Origin: Chamaelirium japonicum
Lineage: Eukaryota; Streptophyta; Magnoliopsida; Liliales; Melanthiaceae
NCBI GenBank assembly: GCA_947650365.1
Contig: CANTAL010000139.1
Span: 682,001-746,000, forward strand
Direction: 5' to 3'
DNA: 64,000 nucleotides
Shown here: piece by piece, positions 35,481 to 50,200 of the stretch
How the letters are laid out: each line of letters starts with the position of its first letter
Numbering within the stretch: position 1 is the first letter of the stretch
The notes under the pieces: model-generated
What the model saw: only the letters and a program-made list of their open reading frames with translations
The model's database searches: none
Told to the model about the DNA's origin: nothing
Position numbers and translations under genes: made by a program

Positions 35481-38400
35481 AGAATGGATCGTATGAATGA
35501 ATTAGAATGGATCGGGCGAATGAATTAGAATGGATTGTAGGAATGAATTAGAATGGATCGTATGAATGAATTAGAATGGATCGTACGAATGAATTAGACT
35601 GGATCCATTCTAATTCTTTCACACGATCTATTCTAATTCATTCGTACGATCCATTCTAATTCATTCGTGCAATCCATTCTACTTCATTCGTACGATCCAT
35701 TCTAATTCATTTGTACGATCCATTCTAATTCATTCATACAATCCATTCTTTTTCATTCGTACGATCCATTCTTACTCATTCGTATGATCCATTCTAATTC
35801 ATTCGCACGAATGTATCCATTCTAATTCATTCATACAATCCATTCTAATTCATTCCGTACGATCCATTCTAATTCATTCGCATGAATGTAACCATTCTAA
35901 TTCATTCATTTGATCCATTCTAATTCATTCGTACGATCCATTCTAATTCATTCGTCTGATCCATTCTAATTCATTAGCACGAATGTATCCATTCTAATTC
36001 ATTCGTACGATCCATTCTAATTCATTCGTACGATCGATTCAAATTCATTCGTACGATCCATTCTAATTCATTCGCACGAATGTATCCATTCTAATCCATT
36101 CGTACGATCCATTCTAATTCATTCGCATGAATGTAACAATTCTAATTCATTCATTTGATCCATTCTAATTCATTCGTACGATCTATTCTAATTCATTCGT
36201 ACGATCCATTCTAATTCATTCGTACGATCCATTCTAATTCATTCGTCCGATCCATTCTAATTCATTCGCACGAATGTATCCATTCTAATTCATTCGTACG
36301 ATCCATTCTAATCCATTCTAATTCTTTCACAAAATCTATTCTAATTCATTCATACGATCCATTCTAATTCATTCACATGAATGTATCCATTCTAATTCAT
36401 TCATACGATCTATTCTATTCATTCGTACGATCCATTCTTACTCATTGGTACGATCCATTCTAATTCATTCGCACGATCCATTCTAATTCATTCGTACGAT
36501 CCATTCTAATTCATTCGTACGATCCATTCTAATTCATTCGTAAGATCCATTCTAATTCATTCGTACGATCCATTCTAATTCATTTGTACGATCCATTCTA
36601 ATTCATTCGTACGATCCATTCTTACTCATTCGTATGATCCATTCTAATTCATTCGCACGAATGTATCCATTCTAATTCATTCATACAATCCCTTCTAATT
36701 CATTCCGTACGATCCATTCTAATTCATTCGCACAAATGTAACCATTCTAATTCATTCGTACGATCCATTCTAATTCATTCGTATGATCCAATCTAATTCC
36801 TTCGTACGATCCATTCTAATTCATTCGTACGATCCATTCTAATTCATTCATACAATCCATTCTAATTCTTTCACACGATCCATTCTAATTCATTCGTATG
36901 ATCCATTCTTACTCATTCGTATGATCCATTCTAATTCATTAGCACGATCCATTCTAATTCATTCGTACGATCCATTCTAATTCATTCGCACGATCCATTC
37001 TAATTCATTCGTACGATCCATTCTAATTCTTTCACACGATCCATTCTAATTCATTCGTACGATCCATTCTAATTCATTCGTACGATCTATTCTAATTCAT
37101 TCGTACGATCCATTCTAATTCATTCGTACGATCCATTCTAATTCCTTCGTACGATCCATTCTAATTCATTCATACAATCCTTTCTAATTCTTTCACACGA
37201 TCCATTCTAATTCATTCGTACGTTCCATTCTAATTCGTTAGCACGATCCATGCTAATTCATTTGTTCGATCAATTCTAATTCATTAGCACGATACATTCT
37301 AATTCATTCGCACGATCCATTCTAATTCATTCATAGGATCCATTCTAATTCATTCATACGATCTATTCTAATTCTTTCGCACGAATGTATCCATTCTAAT
37401 TCATTCGTACGATCCATTCTAATTCATTCATATAATCCATTCTAATTCTTTCACACGATCCATTCTAATTCATTCGTACGATCCATTCTAATTCATTCGT
37501 GCAATCCATTCTAATTCATTCATACGATCCATTCTAATTCATTCATACAATCCATTCTAATTCTTTCACACGATCCATTGTAATTCATTCGTAGGATCCA
37601 TTCTAATTCATTCGTATAATCTATTCTATTTCATTCGTACGATCCATTCTTACTCATTCGTATGATCCATTCTAATTCATTCGGATGAATGTATCTATTC
37701 TAATTTATTCGTACGATCCATTCTAATTCATTCGTACGATCTATTCTAATTCATTCGTACGATCCATTCTAATTCATTCATACGATCTATTCTAATTCAT
37801 TCATACGATCCATTCTAATTCATTCGCACGATCCATTCTAATTCATTCGTACGATCCATTCTAATTCATTCGCACGAATGTATCTATTCTAGTTCATTCG
37901 TACGATCCATTCTAATTCATTCGTACGATCCATTCTAATTCATTCGTACAATCCATTCTAATTCATTCATACAATCCATTCTAATTCATTCGCACGATCC
38001 ATTCTAATTCACTCATACGATCCATTCTAATACATTCATACGATCTATTCTAATTCATTTGCACGAATATATCCATTCTAATTTATTCGTATTTCACACG
38101 ATCCATTCTAATTCATTCGTAGGATCCATTCTAATTCATTCGTACAATCTATTCTATTTCATTCGTACGATCCATTCTTACTCATTCGTATGATCCATTC
38201 TAATTCATTCGGACGAATGTATCCATTCTAATTTATTCGTACGATCCATTCTAATTCATTCGTACGATCCATTCTAATTCATTCGTACGATCCATTCTAA
38301 TTCATTCGTACGATCCATTCTAATTCATTCGCACAATCTATTCAAATTCATTCATACGATCCAATCTAATTCCCCCGTACGATCATACGAATGAATTAGA

Positions 38401-38754
38401 ATGGATCGTACGGAATGAATTAGAATGGATTGTATGAATGAATTAGAATGGATACATTTGTGCGAATGAATTAGAATGGATCACACGAATGAGTAAGAAT
38501 GGATCGTACGAATGAAATAGAATGGATTGTGCGAATGAATTAGAATGGATCGTACGAATGAATTAGAATGGATCGTGTGAAAGAATTAGAATGGATCATA
38601 TGAATGAATTAGAATCGATCGTGCGAATGAATTAGAATGGATCGTACGAATGAATTAGAATGGATACATTTGTGCGAATGAATTAGAATGGATCGTACGA
38701 ATGAATTAGAATGGATCGTATGAATGAATTAGAATGGATCGTACGAATGAATTA

Positions 38755-39796
38755 GAAAGGATCGGGCGAATGAATTAGAATGGATTGTAGGAATGAATTA
38801 GAATGGATCGTATGAATGAATTTGAATGGATCGTATGAATGAATTAGAATGGATCGTGCGAATGAATTAGAATGGATCGTACAAATGAATTAGAATGGAT
38901 CGTATGAATGAATTAGAATGGATCATACGAATGAATTAGAATGGATCATACGAATGAGTAAGAATGGATCGTACGAATGAAATAGAATGGATTGTACGAA
39001 TGAATTAGAATGGATACATTCATGCGAATGAAATAGAATGGATCGGACGATTGAATTAGAATGGATCGTACGATTCATTCTAATTCATTCGTACGATCCA
39101 TTCTAATACATTCGTACGATTCATGCTAATTCATTCGCACGATCCATTCTAATTCATTCGTACGATCCATTCTTATTCATTCATACGATCCATTCTAATT
39201 CATTCGCACAATCCATTCTAATTCATTCGTACAATCAATTCTAATTCATTCGTATGATCCATTCTAACTCATTCGGTGGATCCATTCTAATTCATTCGTA
39301 CGATCCATTCTGATTCATTCCCACGATCCATTCTAATTTATTTGTACGATCCATTCTAATTCATTCGTACGATCTATTCTAATTCATTCGCACGAATGTA
39401 ACCATTATAATTCATTCATATGATTCATTCTAATTCATTCGTATGAGCTATTCTAATTCATTCGTACGATCCATTCTAATTAATTTGTACGATCCATTAT
39501 AATTCATTCATACAATCCATTTAGATTCATTCGCACAAATGTATCCATTCAAATTCATTCGTACGATCCAGTCTAATTCATTCGTACGATCCATTCTAAT
39601 TCCTTCGTACGATCCATTCTAATTCATTCGTACGATCTATTCTAATTCATTCGTACGATACATTATACTTCATTCGTACGATCCATTCTAATTCCTTCGT
39701 ACGATCCATTCTAATTCATTCGTACGATCCATTCTAATTCATTCGCCCGATCCATTCTAATTCATTCATACGATCCATTCTAATTCATTCGTACGA
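38755..39796. repeat. Higher-order satellite unit of about 1 kb, copy 2 of 3
   Basis: Follows the order of the unit at 2924-3976 (GGGCG, GTAGGAATG, GGACGATTG, switch near 39068, AATACATTCG, GATTCATGC, later GATCCAGTC and TTAGATTC) without the leading hairpin. It ends at the 56-bp palindrome 39769-39824 and not at CATTCGTACGAATG. Confidence 0.78.
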
Positions 39797-39824
39797 TCGT
39801 ACGAATGAATTAGAATGGATCGTA
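39769..39824. repeat. 56-bp perfect palindrome at an F to R switch
   Basis: 28-bp arms with no spacer, centre between 39796 and 39797 (GTACGA/TCGTAC). The same junction as at 35035, including the following ACGGAATG. It is shorter because the left arm carries CATACG where the right has CGTACG. Confidence 0.92.
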
Positions 39825-40877
39825 CGGAATGAATTAGAATGGATCGTACGAATGAATTAGAATGGATCATACGAAGGAATTAGAATGGATCGTACGAATG
39901 AATTAGAATGGATATATTCGTGCAAATGAATTAGAATGGATCGTATGAATGTATTAGAATGGATCGTATGAGTGAATTAGAATGGATCGTACGAATGAAT
40001 TAGAATGGATCGTATGAATGAATTAGAATGGATACATTCGTGTGAATGAATTAGAATGGATCGTATGAATGAATTAGAATAGATTTTGTGAATGAATTAG
40101 AACTGATCGTACGAATGAATTAGAATGGATACATTCGTCCGAATGAATTAGAATGGAATGAATTAGAATGGATCGTACGAATGAACTAGAATGGATACAT
40201 TCGTGCGAATGAATTAGAATGGATCGTACGAATGAATTAGAATGGATCGTACGAATGAATTAGAATGGATCTTACGAATGAATTAGAATGGATCGTACGA
40301 ATGAATTAGAATGGATCCTACGAATGAATTAGAATGGATCGTGTGAAAGAATTAGAATGGATTGTATGAATGAATTAGAATGGATAGTATGAATGAATTA
40401 GAATGGATCGTGCGAATGAATTCGAATGGATCGTACGAATTCGTTCTAATTCATTCATACAATCCATTCTAATTCTTTCACACGATCCATTCTAATTCAT
40501 TCGTACGTTCCATTATAATTCATTAGCACGATCTATGCTAATTCATTCGTTCGATCAATTCTAATTCATTAGCACGATCCATTCTAATTCATTCGTACGA
40601 TCCATTCTAATTTATTCGCACGATCCATTCTAATTCATTCATACAATCCATTCTAATTCATTCGCACGAATGTATCCATTCTAATTCATTCGTACGATCA
40701 GTTCTAATTCATTCACAAAATCTATTCTAATTCATTCATACGATCCATTCTAATTCATTCACACGAATGTATCCATTGTAATTCATTCATACGATCCATT
40801 CTAATTCATTCGTACGATCCATTCTAATTCACTCATATGATCCATTCTAATACATTCGTATGATCCATTCTAATTCC

Positions 40878-43800
40878 GAATGGATTAGAATGGATCGTAC
40901 AAATGAATTAGACTGGATACATTCGTACGAATGAATTAGAATGGATCGTACCAATGAGTAAGAATGGATCGTAATGGATCGTACGAATGAACTAGAATGG
41001 ATACATTCGTGCGAATGAATTAGAATGGATCGTACGAATGAATTAGAATGGATCGTATGAATGAATTAGAATGGATCGTACGAATGAATTAGAATGGATA
41101 CATTCGTGCGAATGAATTAGAATGGATCGGACGAATGAATTAGAATGGAGCGTACGAATGAATTAGAATGGATCAAATGAATGAATTAGAATGGTTACAT
41201 TTATGCGAATGAATTAGAATGGATCGTACGAATGGATTAGAATGGATCGTACGAATGGATTAGAATGGATACATTCGAGCGAATGAATTAGAATGGATCG
41301 TACGAATGAATTAGAATGGATCGTACGAATGGATTAGAATGGATCCTACAAATGGATTAGAATGGATACCTTTGTGCATATGAATTAGAATGGATCGTAC
41401 GAATGAATTAGAATGGATCATATTAATGAATTAGAATGGATTGTACGAATGAATTAGAATGGATACATTCGTGCGAATGAATTAGAATGGATCGTGCGAA
41501 TCAATTAGACTGGATCGTGCGAATGAATAAGAATAGATCATACAAATGAATTAGAATGGATCGTACGAATTAATTAGAATGGATACATTCGTGCAAATTA
41601 ATTAGAATGGATTGTATGAATGAATTAGAATGGATCGTACGAATGAATTAGAATGGATCATACGAATTAATTAGAATGGATCATACGAATGAATTAGAAT
41701 GGATCGTACGAATGAATTAGAATGGATCGTACGAATGAATTAGAATGGATACATTCGTGCGAATGAATTAGAATGGATTGTGCGAATGAATAAGAACAGA
41801 TCGTGCGAATGAATTAGAATGGATCGTAAGAATGAATTAGAATGGATCGTGCGAATGAATTAGAATGGATCGTACGAATGAATTAGAGTGGATACATTTG
41901 TGCGAATGAATTAGAATGGATCATACGAATGAATTAGAATGGATCGTATGAATGAATTAGAATGGATCATACGAATGAATTAGAATGGATCGTGCGAATG
42001 AATTAGAATGGATCGTATGAATGAATTAGAATGGATCGTACGAATGAACTAGAATGGATACATTCGTGCGAATGAATTAGAATGGACCATACGAATGAAT
42101 TAGAATGGATCGTACGAATGAATTAGAATGGATCTTATGAATGAATTAGAATGGATCGTACGAATGAATTAGAATGGATCGTATGAATGAATTAGAATGG
42201 ATACATTCGTGCGAATGAATTAGAATGGATCGGACGAATGAATTAGAATGGATCGTACGAATGAATTAGAATGGATCGTTCGAATGAATTAGAATGTATC
42301 GTACGAATAAATTAGAATGGATACATTCGTCCAAATGAATTAGAATGGATCATACGAATGATTAAGAATGGATCGTACGAATGAAATAGAATAGATTGTA
42401 CGAATGAATTAGAAGGGATCCTACGAATGAATTAGAATGGATCGTGTGAAAGAATTAGAATGGATTGTATGAATGAATTAGAATGGATCGTATGAATGAA
42501 TTAGAATGGATCGTGCGAATGAATTCGAATGGATCGTACGAATTCATTCTAATTCATTCATACAATCCATTCTAATTCTTTCACACGATCCATTCAAATT
42601 CATTCGTACGTTCCATTCTAATTCATTAGCACGATCCATGCTAATTCATTCGTTCGATCAATTCTAATTCATTAGCACGATCCATTCTAATTCATTCGTA
42701 CGATCCATTCTAATTTATTCGCACGATCCATTCTAATTCATTCATAGGATCCATTCTAATTCATTCATACGATCTATTCTAATTCTTTCACACGAATGTA
42801 TCCATTCTAATTCATTCGCACGAATGTATCCATTCTAATTCATTCGTACGATCCATTCTAATTCATTTGTATGATCCATTCTAATTCATTCGTACGATCC
42901 ATTCTAATTCATTCATACGATCTATTCTAATTCATTCATACAATCCATTCTAATTCTTTCACACGATCCATTCTAATTCATTCGAACGATCCATTCTAAT
43001 TCATTCGCACAATCCATTCTATTTCATTCGTACGATCCATTCTTACTCATTGGTACGATCCATTATAATTCATTCGCACGAATGTATCCATTATAATTCA
43101 TTCGTACGAATCCATTCTAATTCATTCGTACAATCCATTCTATTTCATTCGTACGATCCATTCTTACTCATTCGTATGATCCATTCTAATTCATTCGCAC
43201 GAATGTATCCATTCTAAATCATTCGTACGATCCATTCTAATTCATTCGTACGATCCATTCTAAATCATTCGTACAATCCATTCTATTTCATTCGTACGAT
43301 GAATTCTAATTCATTAGCACGATCCATTCTAATTCATTCGTACGATCGATTCAAATTCATTCGCACGATCCATTCTATTTCATTCGTACGATCCGTTCTT
43401 ACTCATTCGTATGATCCATTCTAATTCATTCGCACGAATGTATCTATTCTATACCATTCGTCCGATCCATTCTAATCCATTCGTACGATCCATTCTAATT
43501 CATTCGCATGAATGTAACCATTCTAATTCATTCATTTGATCCATTCTAATTCATTCGTACGATCCATTCTAATTCATTCGTCCGATCCATTCTAATTCAT
43601 TCGCACGAATGTATCCATTCTAAACCATTCATACGATCCATTCTAATTCATTCGTAAGATCCATTCTAATTCATTCGTACGATCCATTCTAATTCATTCG
43701 TACGATCCATTTTAATTCATTCGCACGAATGTATCCATTCTAGTTCATTCGTATGATCCATTCTAATTAATTCGTACGATCCATTCTAATTCATTCGCAC

Positions 43801-46800
43801 GATCCATTCTAATTCATTCGTACGATCCATTCTATTTCATTCGCACGAATGTATCCATTCTAATTCATTCGTTCATACGATCTATTCTAATTCATTCGCA
43901 CAAATGTATCCCTTCTAATTCATTTGTATAATCCATTCTATTTCATTCGTACGATCCATTCTTACTCATTCGTATGATCCATTCTAATTCATTCGCACGA
44001 ATGTATCCATTCTAATTTATTTGTACGATCCATTCTAATTCATTCGCACGATCCATTCTAATTCATTCGTAAGATCCATTCTAATTCATTCGTACGATCC
44101 ATTATAATTCATTCGCACGAATGTATCCATTCTAGTTCATTCGTACGATCCATTCTAATTCATTCGTACGATCCATTCTAATTCATTCGCACGATCCATT
44201 CTAATTTATTCGTACGATCAATTCTAATTCATTCGCACGAATGTATCCATTCTAATTCATTCGTACGATCCTGAATTAGAATATATCGTACGAATGAATT
44301 AGAATGGATCGTACGAATGAACTAGAATGGATACATTCGTGCGAATGAATTAGAATGGACCGTACGAATGAATTAGAATGGATCGTACGAATGAATTAGA
44401 ATGGATGATACGAATGAATTAGAATGGATCATACGAATGAGTAAGAATGGATCGTACGAATGAAATAGAATGGATTATACGAATGAATTCGAATGGATCG
44501 TACCAATGAATTAGAATGGATCGTGCGAATGAATTCGAATGGATCGTACGAATGAATTAGAATGGATCGTACGAATGAATTAGAATGGATACATTCGTGC
44601 GAATGAATTAGAATGGATACATTCGTGCGAAAGAATTAGAATAGATCGTATGAATGAATTAGAATGGATCCTATGAATGAATTAGAATGGATCGTGCGAA
44701 TGAATTAGAATGGATCGTACGAATGAATTAGAATGGATTGTGCTAATGAATTAGAATTGATCGAATGAATGAATTAGCATGGATCGTGCTAATGAATTAA
44801 AATGGAACGTACGAATGAATTAGAATGGATCGTGTGAAGGAATTAGAATGGATTGTATGAATGAATTAGAATAAATTCGTACAATCCATTCGAATTCATT
44901 CGCACGATCCATTCTAATTCATTCATACGATCCATTCTAATTCATTCATACAATCCATTCTAATTCTTTCACACGATCCATTCTAATTCATTCGTAGGAT
45001 CCATTCTAATTCATTCGTACAATCTATTCTATTTCATTCGTACGATCTATTTTAACTCATTCGTATGATCCATTCTAATTCATTCGGACGAATGCATCCA
45101 TTCTAATTTATTCGTACGATCCATTCTAATTCATTCGTACGATCCATTCTAATTCATTCGTCCGATCCATTCTAATTCATTCGCACTAATGTATCCATTC
45201 TAATTCATTCATAGGATCCATTCTAATTCATTCGTACGATCCATTCTAATTCATTCGTAAGATCCATTCTAATTCATTCGTACGATCCATTCTAATTCAT
45301 TCGTCCGATCTATTCTAATTCATTCGCACGAATGTATCCATTCTAATTCATTCGTACGATCCATTCTAATTCATTCGTACGATCCATTCTAATTCATTCG
45401 TAAGATCCATTCTAATTAATTCGTACGATCTATTCTAATTCATTCGTACGATCCATTCTAATTTATTCGCACGAATGTATCCATTCTAGTTCATTCGTAC
45501 GATCCATTCTAATTCATTCGTACGATCCATTCTAATTCATTCCCACGATCCATTCTAATTTATTCGTACGATCCACTCAAATTCATTTGTACGATCTATT
45601 CTAATTCATTCGCACGAATGTAACCATTCTAATTCACTCATACGATTCATTCTAATTCATTCGTATGAGCTATTCTAGTTCATTCGTACGATCCATTCTA
45701 ATTCATTCGTACGATCCATTGTAATTCATTCATACAATCCATTTAGATTCATTCGTACAAATGTTCATACGATCCATTCTAATTCATTCATACAATCCAT
45801 TCTAATTCATTCGTACGATCTATTCTAATTCACTCATACGATCCATTCTAATACATTCATACGATCCATTCTAATTCATTTGCACGTACGAATGAATTAG
45901 AATGGATCGTACGAATGAATTAGAATAGATCGTACGAATGAATTAGAATGGATCGTACGAAGGAATTAGAATGGACCGTACGAATGAATTAGAATGGATA
46001 TATTCGTGGAAATGAATTAGAATGGATCGTATGAATGTATTAGAATGGATCGTATGGGTGAATTAGAATGGATCGTACGAATGAATTAGAATGGATTGTA
46101 TGAATGAATTAGAATGGATCGTACGAATGAATTAGAATGGATCGTGTGAAAGAATTAGAATGGATTGTACGAATGAATTAGAATGGATCGTACGAATGAA
46201 TTAGAATGGATCGTACGAATGAATTAGAATGGATACATTCGTGCGAATGAATTAGAATGGATCGGACGAATGAATTAGAATGGATCGTACGAATGAATTA
46301 GAATGGATTAAATGAATGAATTAGAATGGTTACATTCATGCGAATGAATTAGAATAGATCGTACTAATGGATTTGAATGGATCGTACGAATGGATTAGAA
46401 TGAATACATTCGTGCGAATGAATTAGAATGGATTGTATGAATGAATTAGAATGGATCGTACGAATGAATTAGAATGGATCGTATGAGTGAATTAGAATGG
46501 ATACGAAGGAATTAGAATGGATCGTACGAAGGAATTAGAATGGATCATACGAATGAAATAGAATAGATCATACGAAGGAATTAGAATGGATCGTACGAAG
46601 GAATTAGAATGGATCGTACGAATGAATTAGAATGGATATATTCGTGCAAATGAATTAGAATGGATCGTATGAATGAATTAGAATGGATCGTATGTGTGAA
46701 TTAGAACGGATAGTACGAATAAAGTAGAATGGATCGTATAAATGAATTAGAATGGATACATTCGTGCGAATGAATTAGAATGGATCGTATGAATGAATTA

Positions 46801-47206
46801 AAATAGATTGTGCGAATGAATTAGAATGCATCGTACGAATAAATTAGAAAGGATACATTCGTACGAATAAATTAGAATGGATTGTATGAATTAATTAGAA
46901 TGGATCCTACGAATGAATTAGAATGGATTGTACGAATGAATTTGAATAGATTGCACGAATGAATTAGAATGGATCGTGCGAATGAAATAGAATGGATACA
47001 AATGAATTAGAATGGATCATACGAATGAATTAGAATGACGATCCATTCTTACTCATTCGTATGATCCATTCTAATTTATTCGCATGAATGTATCCATTCT
47101 AATTCATTCGGACGTCTAATTCATTCGTACGGTCCATTATAATTCATTCGCACAATCCATTCTATTTCATTCGTACGATCCATTCTTACTCATTCGTATG
47201 ATCCAT
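40878..47206. repeat. Satellite array, right arm part 6
   Basis: Blocks: R 40878-42537, F 42538-44272, R 44273-44879, F 44880-45887, R 45888-47039, F 47040-47206. No gene. The R to F switch near 42537 (GGATCGTACGAATTC) is one of five copies (5057, 20152, 40436, 42537, 52191). R block 40878-42537 shares private variants with 981-2400 (GGTTACATTC, TACCTTTGTGCATATG), showing a long-distance duplication in the same orientation. Confidence 0.95.
42480..44000. repeat. Higher-order satellite unit of about 1.5 kb, copy 1 of 3
   Basis: Private markers in order: R to F switch at 42537, GATCCATGC, GTTCGATCAATTC, ATTAGCACG, ATAGGATCC, later two CTAATCC-type monomers, GAATGTAACC, CATTTGATCC, GTCCGATCC and CTAAACCATTC at 43621. 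The same order occurs at 52130-53660 and 59640-60935. It includes, uninterrupted, the equivalent of the LINE target (after 42715). Confidence 0.8.
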
Positions 47207-50200
47207 TATGGATACATTCGTGCGAATAAATTAGAATGGATCATACGAATGAGTAAGAATGGATCGTACGAATGAAATAGAATGGATTGTGCGAATGAAT
47301 TAGAATGGATCGTACGAATGAATTAGAATGGATCGTGTGAAAGAATTAGAATGGATTGTATGAATGAATTAGAATAGATCGTATGAATGAATTAGAATGG
47401 ATCGTACGAATGAATTAGAATGGATCGTACGAATGAATTAGAATGGATCGTACGAATGAATTAGAATGGATACATTCGTGCGAATGAATTAGAATGGATT
47501 AATTCGTGTGAAAGAATTAGAATAGATCGTATGAATGAATTAGAATGGATCCTATGAATGAATTAGAATGGATAGTGCGAATGAATTAGAATGGATCGTA
47601 CGAATGAATTAGAATGGATCGTGCTAATGAATTAGAATTGATCGAACGAATGAATTAGCATGGATCGTGCTAATGAATTAGAATGGAACGTACGAATGAA
47701 TTAGAATGGATCGTGTGAAAGAATTAGAATGGATTTTATGACGAATGAATTAGTAAGAATGGATCGTACGAATGAATTAGAATGGATACATTCGTGCGAA
47801 TGAATTAGAATGGATCGGACGAATGAATTAGAATGGATCGTACGAATGAATTAGAATGGATCGTACGAATAAATTAGAATGGATACATTTGTCCGAATGA
47901 ATTAGAATGGATCATACGAATGAGTAAGAATGGATCGTACGAATGAAATAGAATAGATTGTACGAATGAATTAGAATGGATCCTACGAATGAATTAGAAT
48001 AGATCGTGTGAAAGAATTAGAATGGATTGTATGAATGAATTAGAATGAAATCGTACAATCCATTCGAATTCATTCGCACGATCCATTCTAATTCATTCAT
48101 ATGATCCATTCTAATTCATTCATACAATCCATTCTAATTCTTTCACACGATCCATTCTAATTCATTCGTAGGATCCATTCTAATTCATCCATACAATCTA
48201 TTCTATTTCATTCGTACGATCCATTCTTACTCATTCGTATGATCCATTCTAATTCATTCGGACGAATATATCCATTTAATTTATTCGTACGATCCATTCT
48301 AATTCATTCGTACGATCCATTCTAATTCATTCGTACGATCCACTCTAATTCATTCGTCCGATCCATTCTAATTTATTCGCACGAATGTATCCATTCTAAT
48401 TCATTCGTATGATCCATTCTAATTCATTCGTACGATCCATTCTAATTCATTCATACGATCCAGTCTAATTCATTCGTACGATCCATTCGAATTCATTCAT
48501 ACGATCCATTCTAATTCATTCGCACGAATGTATCCATTCTAATTCATTCATACGATCCATTCTACTTCATTCGTACTATCCGTTCTAATTCACTCATACG
48601 ATCCATTCTAATTCATTCATACGATCCATTCTAATTCATTTGCACGAATATATCCATTCTAATTCATTCGTACGATCCATTCAAATTCCTTCGTACGATC
48701 CATTCTATTTCATTCGTATGATCCAATCTAATTCCTTCGTACGATCCATTCTAATTCCTTCGTATCCATTCTAATTCACTCATACGATCCATTCTAATTT
48801 ATTCGTACGATCCATTCTAATTCATTCATACAATCCATTATAATTCATTCGCACGAATGTATCCATTCTAGTTCATTCGTACGATCCATTCTAATTCATT
48901 CGTACGATCCATTCTAATTCATTCGCACGATCCATTCTAATTCATTCATACGATCCATTCAAATTCATTTATACGATCCATTCTAATTCATTCGTATGAT
49001 CCATTCTAATTCATTCGCACAAATGTATCCATTCTAATTCCTTCGTACGATCCATTCTATTTCATCCATACAATTCATTCTAATTCTTTCACACGATCCA
49101 TTCTAATTCATTCGTACGATCCATTCTAATTCATTTGTGCAATCCATTCTATTTCATTCGTACGATCCATTCTTACTCATTCGTATGATCCATTCTAATT
49201 CATTCACATGAATGTATCCATTCGTACGAATGAATTAGAATAGATTGTACGAATGAATTAGAATGGATCGTACGAATGAATTAGAATGGATCGTACGAAG
49301 GAATTAGAATGGATCGTACGAATGAATTAGAATAGATCGTACGAATGAATTAGAATGGATCGTACGAAGGAATTAGAATGGATCGTATGAATGATTTAGA
49401 ATTGATCATACGAATGAATTAGAATGGATCGTGCGAATGAATTTGAATGGATCGTACGAATGAATTAGAATGGATCGTACGAATGAACTAGAATGGATAC
49501 ATTTGTGCGAATGAATTAGAATGGATCGTACGAATGAATTAGAATGGATCGTACGAATGAATTAGAATGGATCGTACGAATGGATTAGAATGGATCACAC
49601 GAATGAATTAGAATGGATCGTGCGAATGAATTAGAATGGATCGAACGAATGAATTAGAATGGATTTATTCGAGTGAATGAATTAGAATAGATCGTAGGAA
49701 TGAATTAGAATGTATCATACGAATAAATTAGAATGGATCGTACGAACGAATTAGAATGGATCGTACGAACGAATTAGAATGGATCGTACGAATGAATTAG
49801 AATGGATACATTCGAGCGAATGAATTAGAATGGATCGTACGAATGAATTAGAATAGATCATAGGAATGATTTAGAATGGATCGTGCAAATGAATTAGAAT
49901 GGATACATTCGTGCGAATGAATTAGAATGGATCGTGCGAATGAATTAGAATGGATCGTACGAATGAATTAGAATGGATATATTTGAACGAATAAATTAGA
50001 ATGGATCATACGAATGAATTAGAATGGATCGTACGAATGAATTAGAATGGATAGTGCGAATGAATTAGAATGGATCGTACGAATGAATTAGAATGGATAC
50101 ATTCGTGCGAATGAATTAGAATGGATCATGCGAATGAATTAGAATGGATCGTACGAATGAATTAGAATGGATACATTCGTGCGAATGAATTAGAATGGAT

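Larger units (their letters stand above)
35065..40877. repeat. Satellite array, right arm part 5
   Basis: Blocks: R 35065-35603, F 35604-38388, R 38389-39068, F 39069-39796, R 39797-40436, F 40437-40877. No gene. The palindromic F to R junction occurs three times (35064, a diverged copy near 38388, and 39796), each followed by the marker ACGGAATGAATTAG. The R to F switch at 35601-35606 is a GGATCC. A 30-bp hairpin lies at 35451-35480. Confidence 0.95.
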
